Positions 26,883 through 35,296 of a stretch of DNA of 64,000 nt are shown one piece after another (the first letter of the stretch is position 1; each line of letters begins with the position of its first letter). The notes under the pieces are model-generated. The model saw only the letters and a list, made by a program, of their open reading frames with translations, was not told where the DNA came from and did no database searches. Origin of the DNA: Ellagibacter isourolithinifaciens (GTDB taxonomy: Bacteria > Actinomycetota > Coriobacteriia > Coriobacteriales > Eggerthellaceae); NCBI RefSeq assembly GCF_008831035.1, contig NZ_WAJR01000008.1, forward strand, positions 1 to 64,000, read 5' to 3'. Made by a program: the position numbers and the translations under genes.

Positions 26883-28538
26883 ATGGCCGAAAACAACACA
26901 CTGCTCAGGCACTTTTTCGCTCCCGGGGCCGACGCCGACCCCGAGGGTCGTTTCGGGCTCAATTCCAAGTCCCGTCGCCGCCGCATGCGCGAGATTATCG
27001 GCATCGTCGGCAAGCATCGCGCTCTCGAGGGCTTCACGCCCGAAGAGTTTCGCGCGATGCTTGAGGACTTGGGCCCGAGCTTCGTGAAGATCGGGCAAAC
27101 GCTTTCGACGCGATCGGAAATCCTCCCCAAAGTGTTTTGCGAGGAACTCACCAAGCTCCAAACGGAATGCGACCCTCTGCCGTTCGATGAGATGCTCGCG
27201 GCGCTCGACAAGGAATTCGGTGGTCGCCGCAAGGAAATCTTCGCCGAAATCGACTCGAAGCCGCTTGGCAGTGCATCGCTTGCCCAAGTGCACCGTGCGG
27301 TCTTGACCTCGGGAGAGTCGGTTGCCATCAAGATTCAACGTCCCGGCGTGAAAGCCACGATGGCGCTCGACATCGACATCATGCGCACGCTCGCCCGTCG
27401 CGCCTCGAGGTACATGAAGGGCGAGCAGATGCTCGACTTACGAGCTGTGGTCGAGGAGATGTGGGCGACGTTTTTGGAGGAGACCGACTTCCGGCGCGAG
27501 GCGGCGAACCTCGCCGAGTTCGCCGAGCTCAACCGCGACTGCGCCTTCGTTGCGTGTCCGAAAGTCTATACCGACCTGTGCAGCGAATTCGTCCTGGTCA
27601 TGGAATACGTTGACGGCATTCCCGTCGGCGACGCGGACCGGTTGGTGGCCAACGGGTACGACCTGGAGGAAATCGGGTCGAAGATGCTCGACAACTACGC
27701 GACGCAGATTCTCGACCACGGGTTCTTCCACGCCGACCCTCATCCGGGCAACGTGATTATTCGCGATGGGCGGATCGTCTACATCGATTTGGGGAACATG
27801 GGCCGCCTGTCGGCACGCGACCGCGCCGGGTTCGGCGACATCATCGAGGCTGTGGGGCTTAAGGACCCGGGCGCGCTCAAGGATGCGCTCATGCGGTTCG
27901 CGGCGAAAAAGGACAACGCGGCCATCGATCACGCGCGCTTTCTCGCCGACCTCGACCTGCTGCTCGAAGATTACGGCTCGTGCGATGTGGCCGAGATCGA
28001 CGTGGGCCAGTTCCTGAGCGACATCATGCAGCTCACGCGCTCGTGCAACGTGATGTTGCCCGCGTCGGTTACGAGCGTGTCGCGTGGCATTGTGACCATC
28101 GAGGGCACGGTGGCGCCCTATATTCCCAACCAGAATATCGTCGCAATCATAAATGCCCACATCAAGGGCAAGAAAGGCACGCGCGAAGAGATTCGCGACG
28201 CGCTTGAGGACCTTGCGCGCGCGATATACTCGTCGGGCCGCGGCACGCTCGACGCGGCGTCGTATTCCGGCGAGGCGCTCAAGATGCTCACGCGCGGCCA
28301 GCTGAAGATGAACATGGAAGTGCTCGGCTCCGAGGCGCCGCTTGCGCATCTTTCGCGCATGATCAACCGCGTGGCGATTGCGATGGTGATCGCGGGTCTG
28401 TTCGTGGGCTCGAGCCTGATGGCGGGAACCGCGATGGAGCCGCGCTTCCTCGGCGTGCCGATGCTGTCGTTCTTCGGGTATTTCGGTTCGCTCGTTTTGT
28501 CGATCTGGCTCATCTTCAGCATTTGGCGCAGGAAATAG
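26883..28538 (+). CDS. ABC1/UbiB-family atypical kinase
   Basis: The 551-residue protein has the family hallmarks: the KxGQ motif in SFVKIGQTLSTR near residue 65, the Ala-rich loop PLGSASLAQVH, a lysine in VAIKIQRPG, and the catalytic HADPHPGN with YIDLGNMG. Two C-terminal hydrophobic helices (about residues 495-550) anchor it in the membrane. UbiB proteins act in quinone synthesis or lipid homeostasis as ATPases or kinases; in an organism making menaquinone the exact role is unknown. No good ribosome site precedes the start, which fits translational coupling to the phasin gene 23 nt upstream. Confidence 0.92.
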   Translation: MAENNTLLRHFFAPGADADPEGRFGLNSKSRRRRMREIIGIVGKHRALEGFTPEEFRAMLEDLGPSFVKIGQTLSTRSEILPKVFCEELTKLQTECDPLPFDEMLAALDKEFGGRRKEIFAEIDSKPLGSASLAQVHRAVLTSGESVAIKIQRPGVKATMALDIDIMRTLARRASRYMKGEQMLDLRAVVEEMWATFLEETDFRREAANLAEFAELNRDCAFVACPKVYTDLCSEFVLVMEYVDGIPVGDADRLVANGYDLEEIGSKMLDNYATQILDHGFFHADPHPGNVIIRDGRIVYIDLGNMGRLSARDRAGFGDIIEAVGLKDPGALKDALMRFAAKKDNAAIDHARFLADLDLLLEDYGSCDVAEIDVGQFLSDIMQLTRSCNVMLPASVTSVSRGIVTIEGTVAPYIPNQNIVAIINAHIKGKKGTREEIRDALEDLARAIYSSGRGTLDAASYSGEALKMLTRGQLKMNMEVLGSEAPLAHLSRMINRVAIAMVIAGLFVGSSLMAGTAMEPRFLGVPMLSFFGYFGSLVLSIWLIFSIWRRK

Positions 28539-28798
28539 CCCCCGCGGTGTGGATTTCCCGTGCCGATGCGCGCGGATGGCGGAATGAAGCGGCATAATGG
28601 ACAGTCGCTTCAAGCGAAAATCTTTCTCTTTTCTTATTTGCGCATATCCGCGACGGCTTTGAGCTGCGCGTTTTTACCGCCTATGAATTGGAAAGCGGCT
28701 CGCCTCAAGCGCAAATGCACGCCGCTGGGAGCGGGTGCGCCCACGGATTCGCATCGCAAGGGGCGATGGAACGTGGCAACTGAAGAAAAGAGTCTTAC
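28539..28798. other. Leader region of the DEAD-box helicase gene
   Basis: A 260-nt gap with no gene. It is pyrimidine-rich near 28620-28650 and presumably carries the promoter and a long leader. Long leaders are usual for cold-induced RNA helicase genes, but no specific cold-shock motif was identified. Confidence 0.35.
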
Positions 28799-30343
28799 AT
28801 GGAAAACTTTGCCAGCCTTGGCCTGTCCGATAACGCCCTCGATGCGGTTGCACGCCTGGGCTACGATGAGCCCACGCCCGTTCAGGAGCAGGCTATTCCC
28901 ATCGTTTTGACCGGCCGCGACCTCATTGCCGCCGCGAGCACGGGCACCGGCAAGACGGCAGCCTTCCTGCTTCCCGTCCTCTCCCGCATGCCGCGCGACC
29001 GCAGCCACAACCGTCCGCCGCGCCTGCTCGTGGTTTCGCCTACGCGCGAGCTTGCACAGCAGATTGCTTTCACGGCCATGAAGATCGCGCGTTGCACGGG
29101 GCAGTTCGTGACGACTGTCTTCGGCGGTGCGCCCTACGGCCCGCAAATCAAGGAGATCCGCCGCGGCACCGATGTGCTCATTGCGACGCCCGGCCGTCTG
29201 AACGACCTCATGAAGCGCGAGGTCGTCGACCTCTCTGGCGTGCAGACGCTCGTGCTTGACGAGGCTGACCGCATGCTTGACATGGGCTTTCTTCCCGATG
29301 TGACCACCATCGTCGAGGCCACGCCCGACGAGCGCCAGACGCTCCTCTTCTCGGCGACAATCGACGAGTCCATCCAGAAGAACCTTGGCAACCTGCTCAA
29401 GAACCCCGCCGTGGTGGAAATCGCGCACAAGGGCGAGACGGCCAAGACCGTCGACCAGTACATGATGCCGATCAAGCAGGACAAGAAGCCCGAGCTCCTT
29501 CGCGCAGTGCTCGAGGAGAAGGGCCACGAGCGCGTGATTGTGTTTGCCCGCACGCGCAACCGCGCCGAGGATTTCGCGAAGGCGCTGAACGACGACGGCT
29601 ATCAGGCGGAATCTATTCATTCCGACAAGTCGGTGGGTGCGCGTCGCCGTGCGCTCGACAAGTTCCGCCGCGGCAAGGCGAACATCCTCGTTGCGACCGA
29701 TGTGCTTGCTCGCGGAATCGATGTGCCGAGCGTCGACTACGTCATCAACCTCGATCTTCCCGATTGCCCCGAAGACTACGTGCACCGCATCGGCCGTACG
29801 GGCCGCGCGGGCGAGCACGGCTATGCCATTTCGTTCGTGAGCCCCAACCAGCGCCGCCTTCTGGTTGACATCGAGAAGCTCATCGATCGCGACATTCCCT
29901 TCATGGGACTCGAGACGTACGACCTCGATCCCGACCTGCTGAATCGCAAGAACAAGGGTCGCGGTGGCTCGAGCCGCAACAGCGCTGGTCGCAAGCGCGA
30001 TGGACGCGGGGCTGGCGAGTTCGCCAACCGTGCTGAGCGTCGTGCGGCGAAGTTCGGCGATAGCAAGCGCGGCCGCGGCGGGCGCGATGAGTTCGAGGGC
30101 CGGGGCGGACGCGGCGGCTCGCGCGGCGACAAGCGCAACGAGGGCGGCAGGCGCGGCGAGGGCGGCAAGCGCGGCGACTCGAAGGGCAAGCGCGGCGAGT
30201 CGCATCGCACGAGCAAGCCGTCGGGCAACAAGGGCGCCGCAGCGACCGCTTCCAAGCGCAACAAGAAGCGCCCCTCCAACATGAACGACGTGCGCTCCTT
30301 CGGCGAGCGCCGCAACTTCGAGAAGAAGCAGAAGCGCCACTAG
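28799..30343 (+). CDS. DEAD-box ATP-dependent RNA helicase
   Basis: The 514-residue cytosolic helicase unwinds RNA duplexes, typically in ribosome assembly or RNA decay. Visible motifs in order are the Q motif (FASLGLSD...PTPVQEQAIP), ASTGTGKT, PTRELAQQ, TPGR, DEAD, SAT, and HRIGRTGRAG. Residues 385-514 form a Gly/Arg/Lys-rich low-complexity tail with GRGGRGGSRGDKR-type runs, expected to bind RNA. The closest types are RhlE and CsdA. The start is an ATG with a purine-rich but imperfect ribosome site. The 3' end of the gene appears partly duplicated just beyond the stop codon. Confidence 0.94.
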   Translation: MENFASLGLSDNALDAVARLGYDEPTPVQEQAIPIVLTGRDLIAAASTGTGKTAAFLLPVLSRMPRDRSHNRPPRLLVVSPTRELAQQIAFTAMKIARCTGQFVTTVFGGAPYGPQIKEIRRGTDVLIATPGRLNDLMKREVVDLSGVQTLVLDEADRMLDMGFLPDVTTIVEATPDERQTLLFSATIDESIQKNLGNLLKNPAVVEIAHKGETAKTVDQYMMPIKQDKKPELLRAVLEEKGHERVIVFARTRNRAEDFAKALNDDGYQAESIHSDKSVGARRRALDKFRRGKANILVATDVLARGIDVPSVDYVINLDLPDCPEDYVHRIGRTGRAGEHGYAISFVSPNQRRLLVDIEKLIDRDIPFMGLETYDLDPDLLNRKNKGRGGSSRNSAGRKRDGRGAGEFANRAERRAAKFGDSKRGRGGRDEFEGRGGRGGSRGDKRNEGGRRGEGGKRGDSKGKRGESHRTSKPSGNKGAAATASKRNKKRPSNMNDVRSFGERRNFEKKQKRH

Positions 30344-30448
30344 CAAGCGGGGCGCCGCTGGTAAGGTGCCGTGAGGGAGCAGGAACATTGCGAGCAAGCG
30401 GAGGCACCACGAGCGAGGCGGGGCATTGCGAGCAGGCAGAAGCGCCAC
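30317..30448 (+). repeat. Imperfect repeats at and beyond the helicase gene 3' end
   Basis: The last coding bases, ending CAGAAGCGCCAC, are echoed by two 25-nt copies at 30386-30410 and 30424-30448. Both begin CATTGCGAGCA. The last copy restores GCAGAAGCGCCACTA exactly. They look like duplications of the gene's tail. Confidence 0.6.
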
Positions 30449-30524
30449 TAAGTCGACTTTGGCGGCAACGGTAGAGCATCAGATGGAATGGTCGCGCTTA
30501 GGTTATTCCGCCTGGTGCAAATAG

Positions 30525-30566
30525 AGAGGGATCCAGTTCATTCTCGCTGAGCTGGGTCCCTCTTGC
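30525..30566 (+). terminator. Terminator-like hairpin upstream of the alkylation-repair gene
   Basis: AGAGGGATCCAG at 30525 pairs with CTGGGTCCCTCT at 30552 (one G-U), followed by TTGCG. It could end the helicase transcript 180 nt past its stop. The remaining gap up to 30888 shows no separate gene. Confidence 0.6.
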
Positions 30567-30888
30567 GTTTGAGCGTTACCTATTCCTCTTCGACAGTTAT
30601 TTCTTAGGGTCGGTAATGAAGCTTTGTGTCTGATCGCTTCAAAATCATCACCGTCAGAGCGAAGGGCGGTAAGCTGATAGCCTATCGTTGAACGGGGCGT
30701 CGGCATCCCGATTATCTGTCGTCCGATTGCGGCTTGAGCTCCGTGCTCAGTCCCGTGGCAGAAAACAAGGCGGCATTGGCGAAAATATCGGGTTGGGAGT
30801 GCGGTCTTTATCGGGTCTTCATGTCCGAAAATGGCTGGTTTTGGCGACCGCGTTGTGGTTTCATTGCCTGCGTAAGAAAGAGTCGCAG

Positions 30889-33201
30889 ATGGAAGGTTCG
30901 GCGGGCGAGCATATGGACGACAAGGAAAAGGCCAGCGGCAGCATGGGAAAAGCTGGCGAGGGCAAAATCGTTAAAGGCGAAGTCGATTACGGTCTGTTCG
31001 CGGGAAACACTCTTCCCAGCCAGGATGTCTGCTATCAGGCCCTTTTGTCGGGCGATCCCCATTTTGACGGCTTGCTTTTCGTCGGCGTTTCCTCGACGGG
31101 AATTTACTGTCGCGTGGGCGTATGCTGGGCGAAGATTCCCAAGCGCGAAAACTGCACGTTCTTCAAAACTGCTGCCGAGGCGGAAGCGGCGGGGTATCGG
31201 CCTTGTATGAAATGCCGCCCCGAGCTTGCGCCGGGAACTCCGATTGCGCCCGACATCGACCATGCGGTTGCAAGCGCCGCTGCAAGCATGCGGGAGCGGC
31301 CCGGGGATGCTCCCATCGCTCGGATTGCCGCGGAGCAAGGCATGTCGGAGCGCCATCTGCGCCGCTTGTTTGAGCAAACTCACGGCGTGTCACCTGCGCA
31401 GTATCGCGAAACGTGTCGCTTGCTTCTTGCAAAAAGCCTGCTCACAGACACGGAACTTTCCATAACGCGCATAGCCTACGCAAGTGGGTTTGCCTCGGTC
31501 CGCCGCTTCAACGACGCGTTCGTCAACAGCTATGGCATGCAGCCGACGCGATTCCGCAAAAGCGCGCAAGACTCGGCATCTGCGAAAACGGAGGCGGCGC
31601 CTATCGTTCTGCATGTCGACTATCGCGAGCCGTATCGCTTTGATTTGCTGCTCGGTTTCCTGCAGATGCGCGCTATCGAGGGCGTCGAGGCGGTGCTCGA
31701 CGGTGCGTATTGGCGCATCGTTCGCGCCTCCGATGGCGAGCGCGCTGGGTGGGTCAAGGTGGAGAACGACCCCTCGCATCGCCGCCTTGCCGTCACCATA
31801 TCGCCCGAGCTTTTTGGCGACATTCCCTCGGTGCTTGCCCGTACGCGTCGCCTGTTCGATACCGATTGCGTGCCTGGGGCGGTCGAGCAGGGGCTCGCTG
31901 ATTTTTACGAACACGCAGGTGAGACGTACCGCATCCCCGGCATCCGCGTGCCGTGCGCCTTCGATGGCTTCGAGATGGCGACCCGCGCTATCTTAGGGCA
32001 GCAAATCACCGTGAAGGCGGCAAGCACGCTCGCGGGACGCGTGGCTCGCGAGTTCGGCACGCAGACGAAGGGGCCGATACCTGAATTGACCTGCGCATTT
32101 CCCTTGCCACAAGCTTTTTGCGCGGACGATGCGCCTGCTCGCCTTGGCGAGGTCGGCGTCATCGCTCAACGCGCGAATGCCATTTGCGCCATTGCGCGCG
32201 CCATGGAAGCAGGCGAACTCACGCTGCATCCTGGCGCCGACCTCGTGGCGGAGGCCGCACGCCTCGGCAGCATCCGCGGCATCGGCGACTGGACGGTGCA
32301 GTACGTGCTCATGCGCGCCTACGATTATCCCGATGCGTTCCTTCCCACCGACTATGGCGTGAAACTTGCGCTTCCCGACATGAAGCCGCGTGAGCTGGAG
32401 AAACTGTCGCAGCCCTGGCGCCCCTGGCGGTCGTATGCCGTGATGTCGATGTGGTCGGTGCCACACGAGAAACCCAAGAAGTCCACCCCGAAGACAGAAA
32501 AGGGGAAAGGAAAGAGGAAGGCGCGTGCGGAGTCGCCCCTGGCGAACACGGCGGACGCGGCCGCTGCGGAAAAGACTGCTGACGCGCTGCCCGTGAGCGT
32601 GACGGTTGCGACGAAGCGCGCAACAACAACGGCGAGGCGCGCAAACCAACAAAAGAAAGAAGGACCCATGGATTTCACCTGCACGTATGCGTCGCCTTTG
32701 GGCGATATCGAGCTTGCAAGCAATGGCGAGGCGCTCATCGGCCTGTGGTTCAAGGGTCAGAAATACGACGCGGCGACACTTTCGCCCACCGCGCAGGAAA
32801 AGCCTGACGATCCGGTGCTTGCGCAAGCGCGTGCGTGGCTCGACGCGTACTTCGAGGGCCGCGACCCGGGCAAGATTCCCCCCTGTGCGCCCCGCGGATC
32901 GGAGTTTCGCCAGCTCGTATGGGCGAAACTTGCGGAAATCCCCTACGGCGAGCTCGTCACCTACGGTGATATCGCGAAGGCAATCGAGGCCGACACGGGC
33001 AAGAAGCGCTCGGCGCGAGCCGTCGGCGGAGCCGTGGGGCACAATCCGGTGTCGATTATCTTGCCTTGTCATCGCGTGGTGGGGGCAAGCCGCAGCTTGA
33101 CGGGATATGCGGGCGGCATCGAGCGCAAGACCGCGCTCCTCAAGCTGGAAGGCGTCGACATGAGCGCGCTCTCGGTTCCCACGAAAGGCACAGCGCTGTA
33201 G
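30889..33201 (+). CDS. Triple-fusion alkylation-repair protein (Ada N-domain, AraC HTH, AlkA, Ogt)
   Basis: The 770-residue protein joins the adaptive response in one chain. Residues 45-115 form the Ada zinc domain that accepts methyl groups from phosphotriesters, with C74, C79, C106 and C109. The first pair is spaced C-x4-C, one residue longer than in E. coli Ada. An AraC-type helix-turn-helix follows (about 130-220). Residues 235-530 are an AlkA glycosylase with IRGIGDWTVQYV and catalytic D488. After a Lys/Ala-rich linker (about 530-593), residues 594-770 are an O6-alkylguanine methyltransferase with PCHRVVG (C727). Expected to sense and repair alkylated DNA. ATG at 30889 follows AAGAAAGAG; upstream in-frame starts are poorer. 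Confidence 0.92.
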   Translation: MEGSAGEHMDDKEKASGSMGKAGEGKIVKGEVDYGLFAGNTLPSQDVCYQALLSGDPHFDGLLFVGVSSTGIYCRVGVCWAKIPKRENCTFFKTAAEAEAAGYRPCMKCRPELAPGTPIAPDIDHAVASAAASMRERPGDAPIARIAAEQGMSERHLRRLFEQTHGVSPAQYRETCRLLLAKSLLTDTELSITRIAYASGFASVRRFNDAFVNSYGMQPTRFRKSAQDSASAKTEAAPIVLHVDYREPYRFDLLLGFLQMRAIEGVEAVLDGAYWRIVRASDGERAGWVKVENDPSHRRLAVTISPELFGDIPSVLARTRRLFDTDCVPGAVEQGLADFYEHAGETYRIPGIRVPCAFDGFEMATRAILGQQITVKAASTLAGRVAREFGTQTKGPIPELTCAFPLPQAFCADDAPARLGEVGVIAQRANAICAIARAMEAGELTLHPGADLVAEAARLGSIRGIGDWTVQYVLMRAYDYPDAFLPTDYGVKLALPDMKPRELEKLSQPWRPWRSYAVMSMWSVPHEKPKKSTPKTEKGKGKRKARAESPLANTADAAAAEKTADALPVSVTVATKRATTTARRANQQKKEGPMDFTCTYASPLGDIELASNGEALIGLWFKGQKYDAATLSPTAQEKPDDPVLAQARAWLDAYFEGRDPGKIPPCAPRGSEFRQLVWAKLAEIPYGELVTYGDIAKAIEADTGKKRSARAVGGAVGHNPVSIILPCHRVVGASRSLTGYAGGIERKTALLKLEGVDMSALSVPTKGTAL

Positions 33202-33520
33202 GGGGGGGATTCAAGGGAACGAGCGCCTCACGGGTCTCTTGGCGAACGCAGGTGAAACCTCACCCGCATAACCTCACCTTCCCTGGGATTGGGTATGCCG
33301 TCCTTGCCACGATGGTATACTTGCATTAGCATTGCTCTCGTGGCTTTGGGCGTGCGATGGGGTAGCTAGGTCGTTTGAGAGCGCTCTCGAAGTTGTTGAC
33401 GCGCAAGGCAATCGAAGACAGTGAGTTCATCGAATGCGGTAGAGGCATGATTTGCGCTGCCCCTGCGCGAAGGCTGCTGCCTCTTGCGACCAAGAGCGCA
33501 TCTAGGGAGGAGTAAACTCT
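33202..33520. other. Intergenic region upstream of the PucR-type regulator
   Basis: About 320 nt without a gene. It holds a -10-like TATACT at 33316 and a perfect 12-bp palindrome GAGAGCGCTCTC at 33377-33388. It probably carries the promoter and operator of the regulator gene. Confidence 0.5.
33377..33388. promoter_or_regulatory. Perfect palindrome, candidate operator
   Basis: GAGAGCGCTCTC, extended by TTT on the left and GAAG on the right, resembles LacI/GalR-type operator cores. It lies 130 nt before the PucR-type gene. The binding protein is unknown. Confidence 0.4.
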
Positions 33521-35116
33521 ATGGTCAGATCCTCGCGGTTGAGCGTAAGCGGCATCTCTTGCAGAATCATTTCTCGTGAATTAAGCGAGGCAAAAGTCTC
33601 TAATCATTTCAATCAAAGCTGCGATCGCTGGTTCCTCGATGTCCAAATATTGAGCAATCGGTGCCACGATAAGTCCGTCCTCTACGTAACTTGTGATGAG
33701 GACTTAGTTCAGAGCTATGGTGCTGAGTATGCCGTGGTCTACGTCGGTGATGTCGCAGATGATGTTCGTGGAGCAATAGGTGTCGTGGACACGCAGGAGC
33801 CCTTTGGCGATATATTTTCCCTTTTGCAGGATATCTCGTTGCGCTATAGAAGATGGGAACGTGATATGGACAGCTCTCTTTTGCGTGAGGAGGGCCTGCA
33901 GACCCTCCTTGATCTCGCATCTGCGTTTATACCGAACCATATCGACATCGTCGACCCCGCCATGAAGCTGCTTGCGCACAGCGACGATTCCGATTTGGAC
34001 GATCCGATAACGAATCGCCTCGTTAAACTGGGCTATCACAGTGAAGATACTATCGAGCAATTCAGGTTAGATAAAAGATTTAAGTTATGGTCCGAGAGCG
34101 AAGGTCTCATCGTGAACACGGAACGCAAGATATCGCGTTTCCCTTCGATACTCTATTGCTTTAAAACTACTGGATCCTTTTCGGTTATTGTGGTTATGAT
34201 ATGCAACGTCATGGAGCCGTGCGGCTATCTGAAGGATGTCTATCGCCTGGTCGTATCTCGGATAGCGCATTATGTTCGTCGGGAATACGAAGGGTTCACG
34301 ACTGCGAGTGAGGCAATATGCACTTTCATCAGGGATTTAAGTCACGGCGTTATCACGACCGAACGTGAAATCAAAGAGCGCGCACGATTTGTCGACATTC
34401 TTTACGTGGGTCCTTATTGCCTGTTCTATTTTGGGCTTGAAAACGTTCGCGACATACCCGTCTGGCGCTTCGTGGCCGAAATCTCCGAGCGCTCCGTTCC
34501 TGCTATTACGGTGAAACTGGACAATTGTCTTTTGGTGCTTTGCTCCAATTGCCGAGATAGTGCTTGTAAAGGGCTGTGCCGCGAGGGCTGCCCCCGGAGA
34601 CGAAAGAATATCAAGCAGAGGCTATCTCAGGTTGCGCAGTCGTATGGTCGCCATGGATCTTGCAGCGCGGTCATGGGAAGCCTGGCTGATTTGCCAATCG
34701 CGTACGAACAGGCTCGGATGGCATACGAGATGCATAGTCGAGAGCTGACGATGGGAACGGTTTCGGCGTGCGAGTCTCCGCTCGTTTCGTTTGATTCTTT
34801 CTTTTTGTACTCCTATCTTGCAAACCAGCTGCTTGTGGACGGGGGCATGCTCGCATCGTCGAGAGCGTTTAGGGTAATCGACGAGATGAACCGCTATGAT
34901 GTCCAAAACGGGACAGACTATTATAAGTTTCTCGAATGTTATCTGGAAAACGATCGAAAAGCCACGCGCGTGGCCGAACTGTGCAACATGCATCGCAATA
35001 ACGTGCCGAAACGTCTCGAACGGATCGAGGAGTTGTTCGGTGCGCAAACCGAGACTTTCGAGCAACGGTTGAGCCTCATGCTGGTCTTCGAGGTGCGCAG
35101 GCATATGCTTTCGTGA
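33521..35116 (+). CDS. PucR/CdaR-type transcriptional regulator
   Basis: The 531-residue protein ends with the PucR-type C-terminal helix-turn-helix, seen as LECYLENDRKATRVAELCNMHRNNVPKRLERIEEL. The N-terminal 400 residues are a sensory region with a central segment containing four closely spaced cysteines (CSNCRDSACKGLCREGC), possibly a metal or Fe-S site. AGGGAGGAG precedes the ATG. The gene is less GC-rich than the rest of the window. It lies just upstream of, and on the same strand as, a fucose-isomerase-like enzyme that it may control. Regulators of this type usually activate catabolic genes in response to substrate. Confidence 0.85.
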   Translation: MVRSSRLSVSGISCRIISRELSEAKVSNHFNQSCDRWFLDVQILSNRCHDKSVLYVTCDEDLVQSYGAEYAVVYVGDVADDVRGAIGVVDTQEPFGDIFSLLQDISLRYRRWERDMDSSLLREEGLQTLLDLASAFIPNHIDIVDPAMKLLAHSDDSDLDDPITNRLVKLGYHSEDTIEQFRLDKRFKLWSESEGLIVNTERKISRFPSILYCFKTTGSFSVIVVMICNVMEPCGYLKDVYRLVVSRIAHYVRREYEGFTTASEAICTFIRDLSHGVITTEREIKERARFVDILYVGPYCLFYFGLENVRDIPVWRFVAEISERSVPAITVKLDNCLLVLCSNCRDSACKGLCREGCPRRRKNIKQRLSQVAQSYGRHGSCSAVMGSLADLPIAYEQARMAYEMHSRELTMGTVSACESPLVSFDSFFLYSYLANQLLVDGGMLASSRAFRVIDEMNRYDVQNGTDYYKFLECYLENDRKATRVAELCNMHRNNVPKRLERIEELFGAQTETFEQRLSLMLVFEVRRHMLS

Positions 35117-35193
35117 GGTAAGCGCAAAGGACTTTCGCCTAAGGTTTAAAACGGGCTGTTATAGCATTTCGCAGCCATTCGGGCATGATGCTG

Positions 35194-35271
35194 TGTGCAA
35201 TGTGCACCTGATGTGGGGTTTCGGCTCTTTCTATACTCTTCGGCAAGAGGGGGAAGACCATCGCTCTTCCC
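35194..35271 (+). promoter_or_regulatory. Candidate regulated promoter of the fucose-isomerase-like gene
   Basis: GTGCA-ATG-TGCAC is a small perfect dyad at 35194-35206. TATACT at 35232 is a good -10. GGGAAGA (35251) and TCTTCCC (35265) form a hairpin in the leader. The -35 box is poor, which fits activator dependence. Confidence 0.4.
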
Positions 35272-35296
35272 GGTATCCGAAGTGAAGGAGGCTCCC

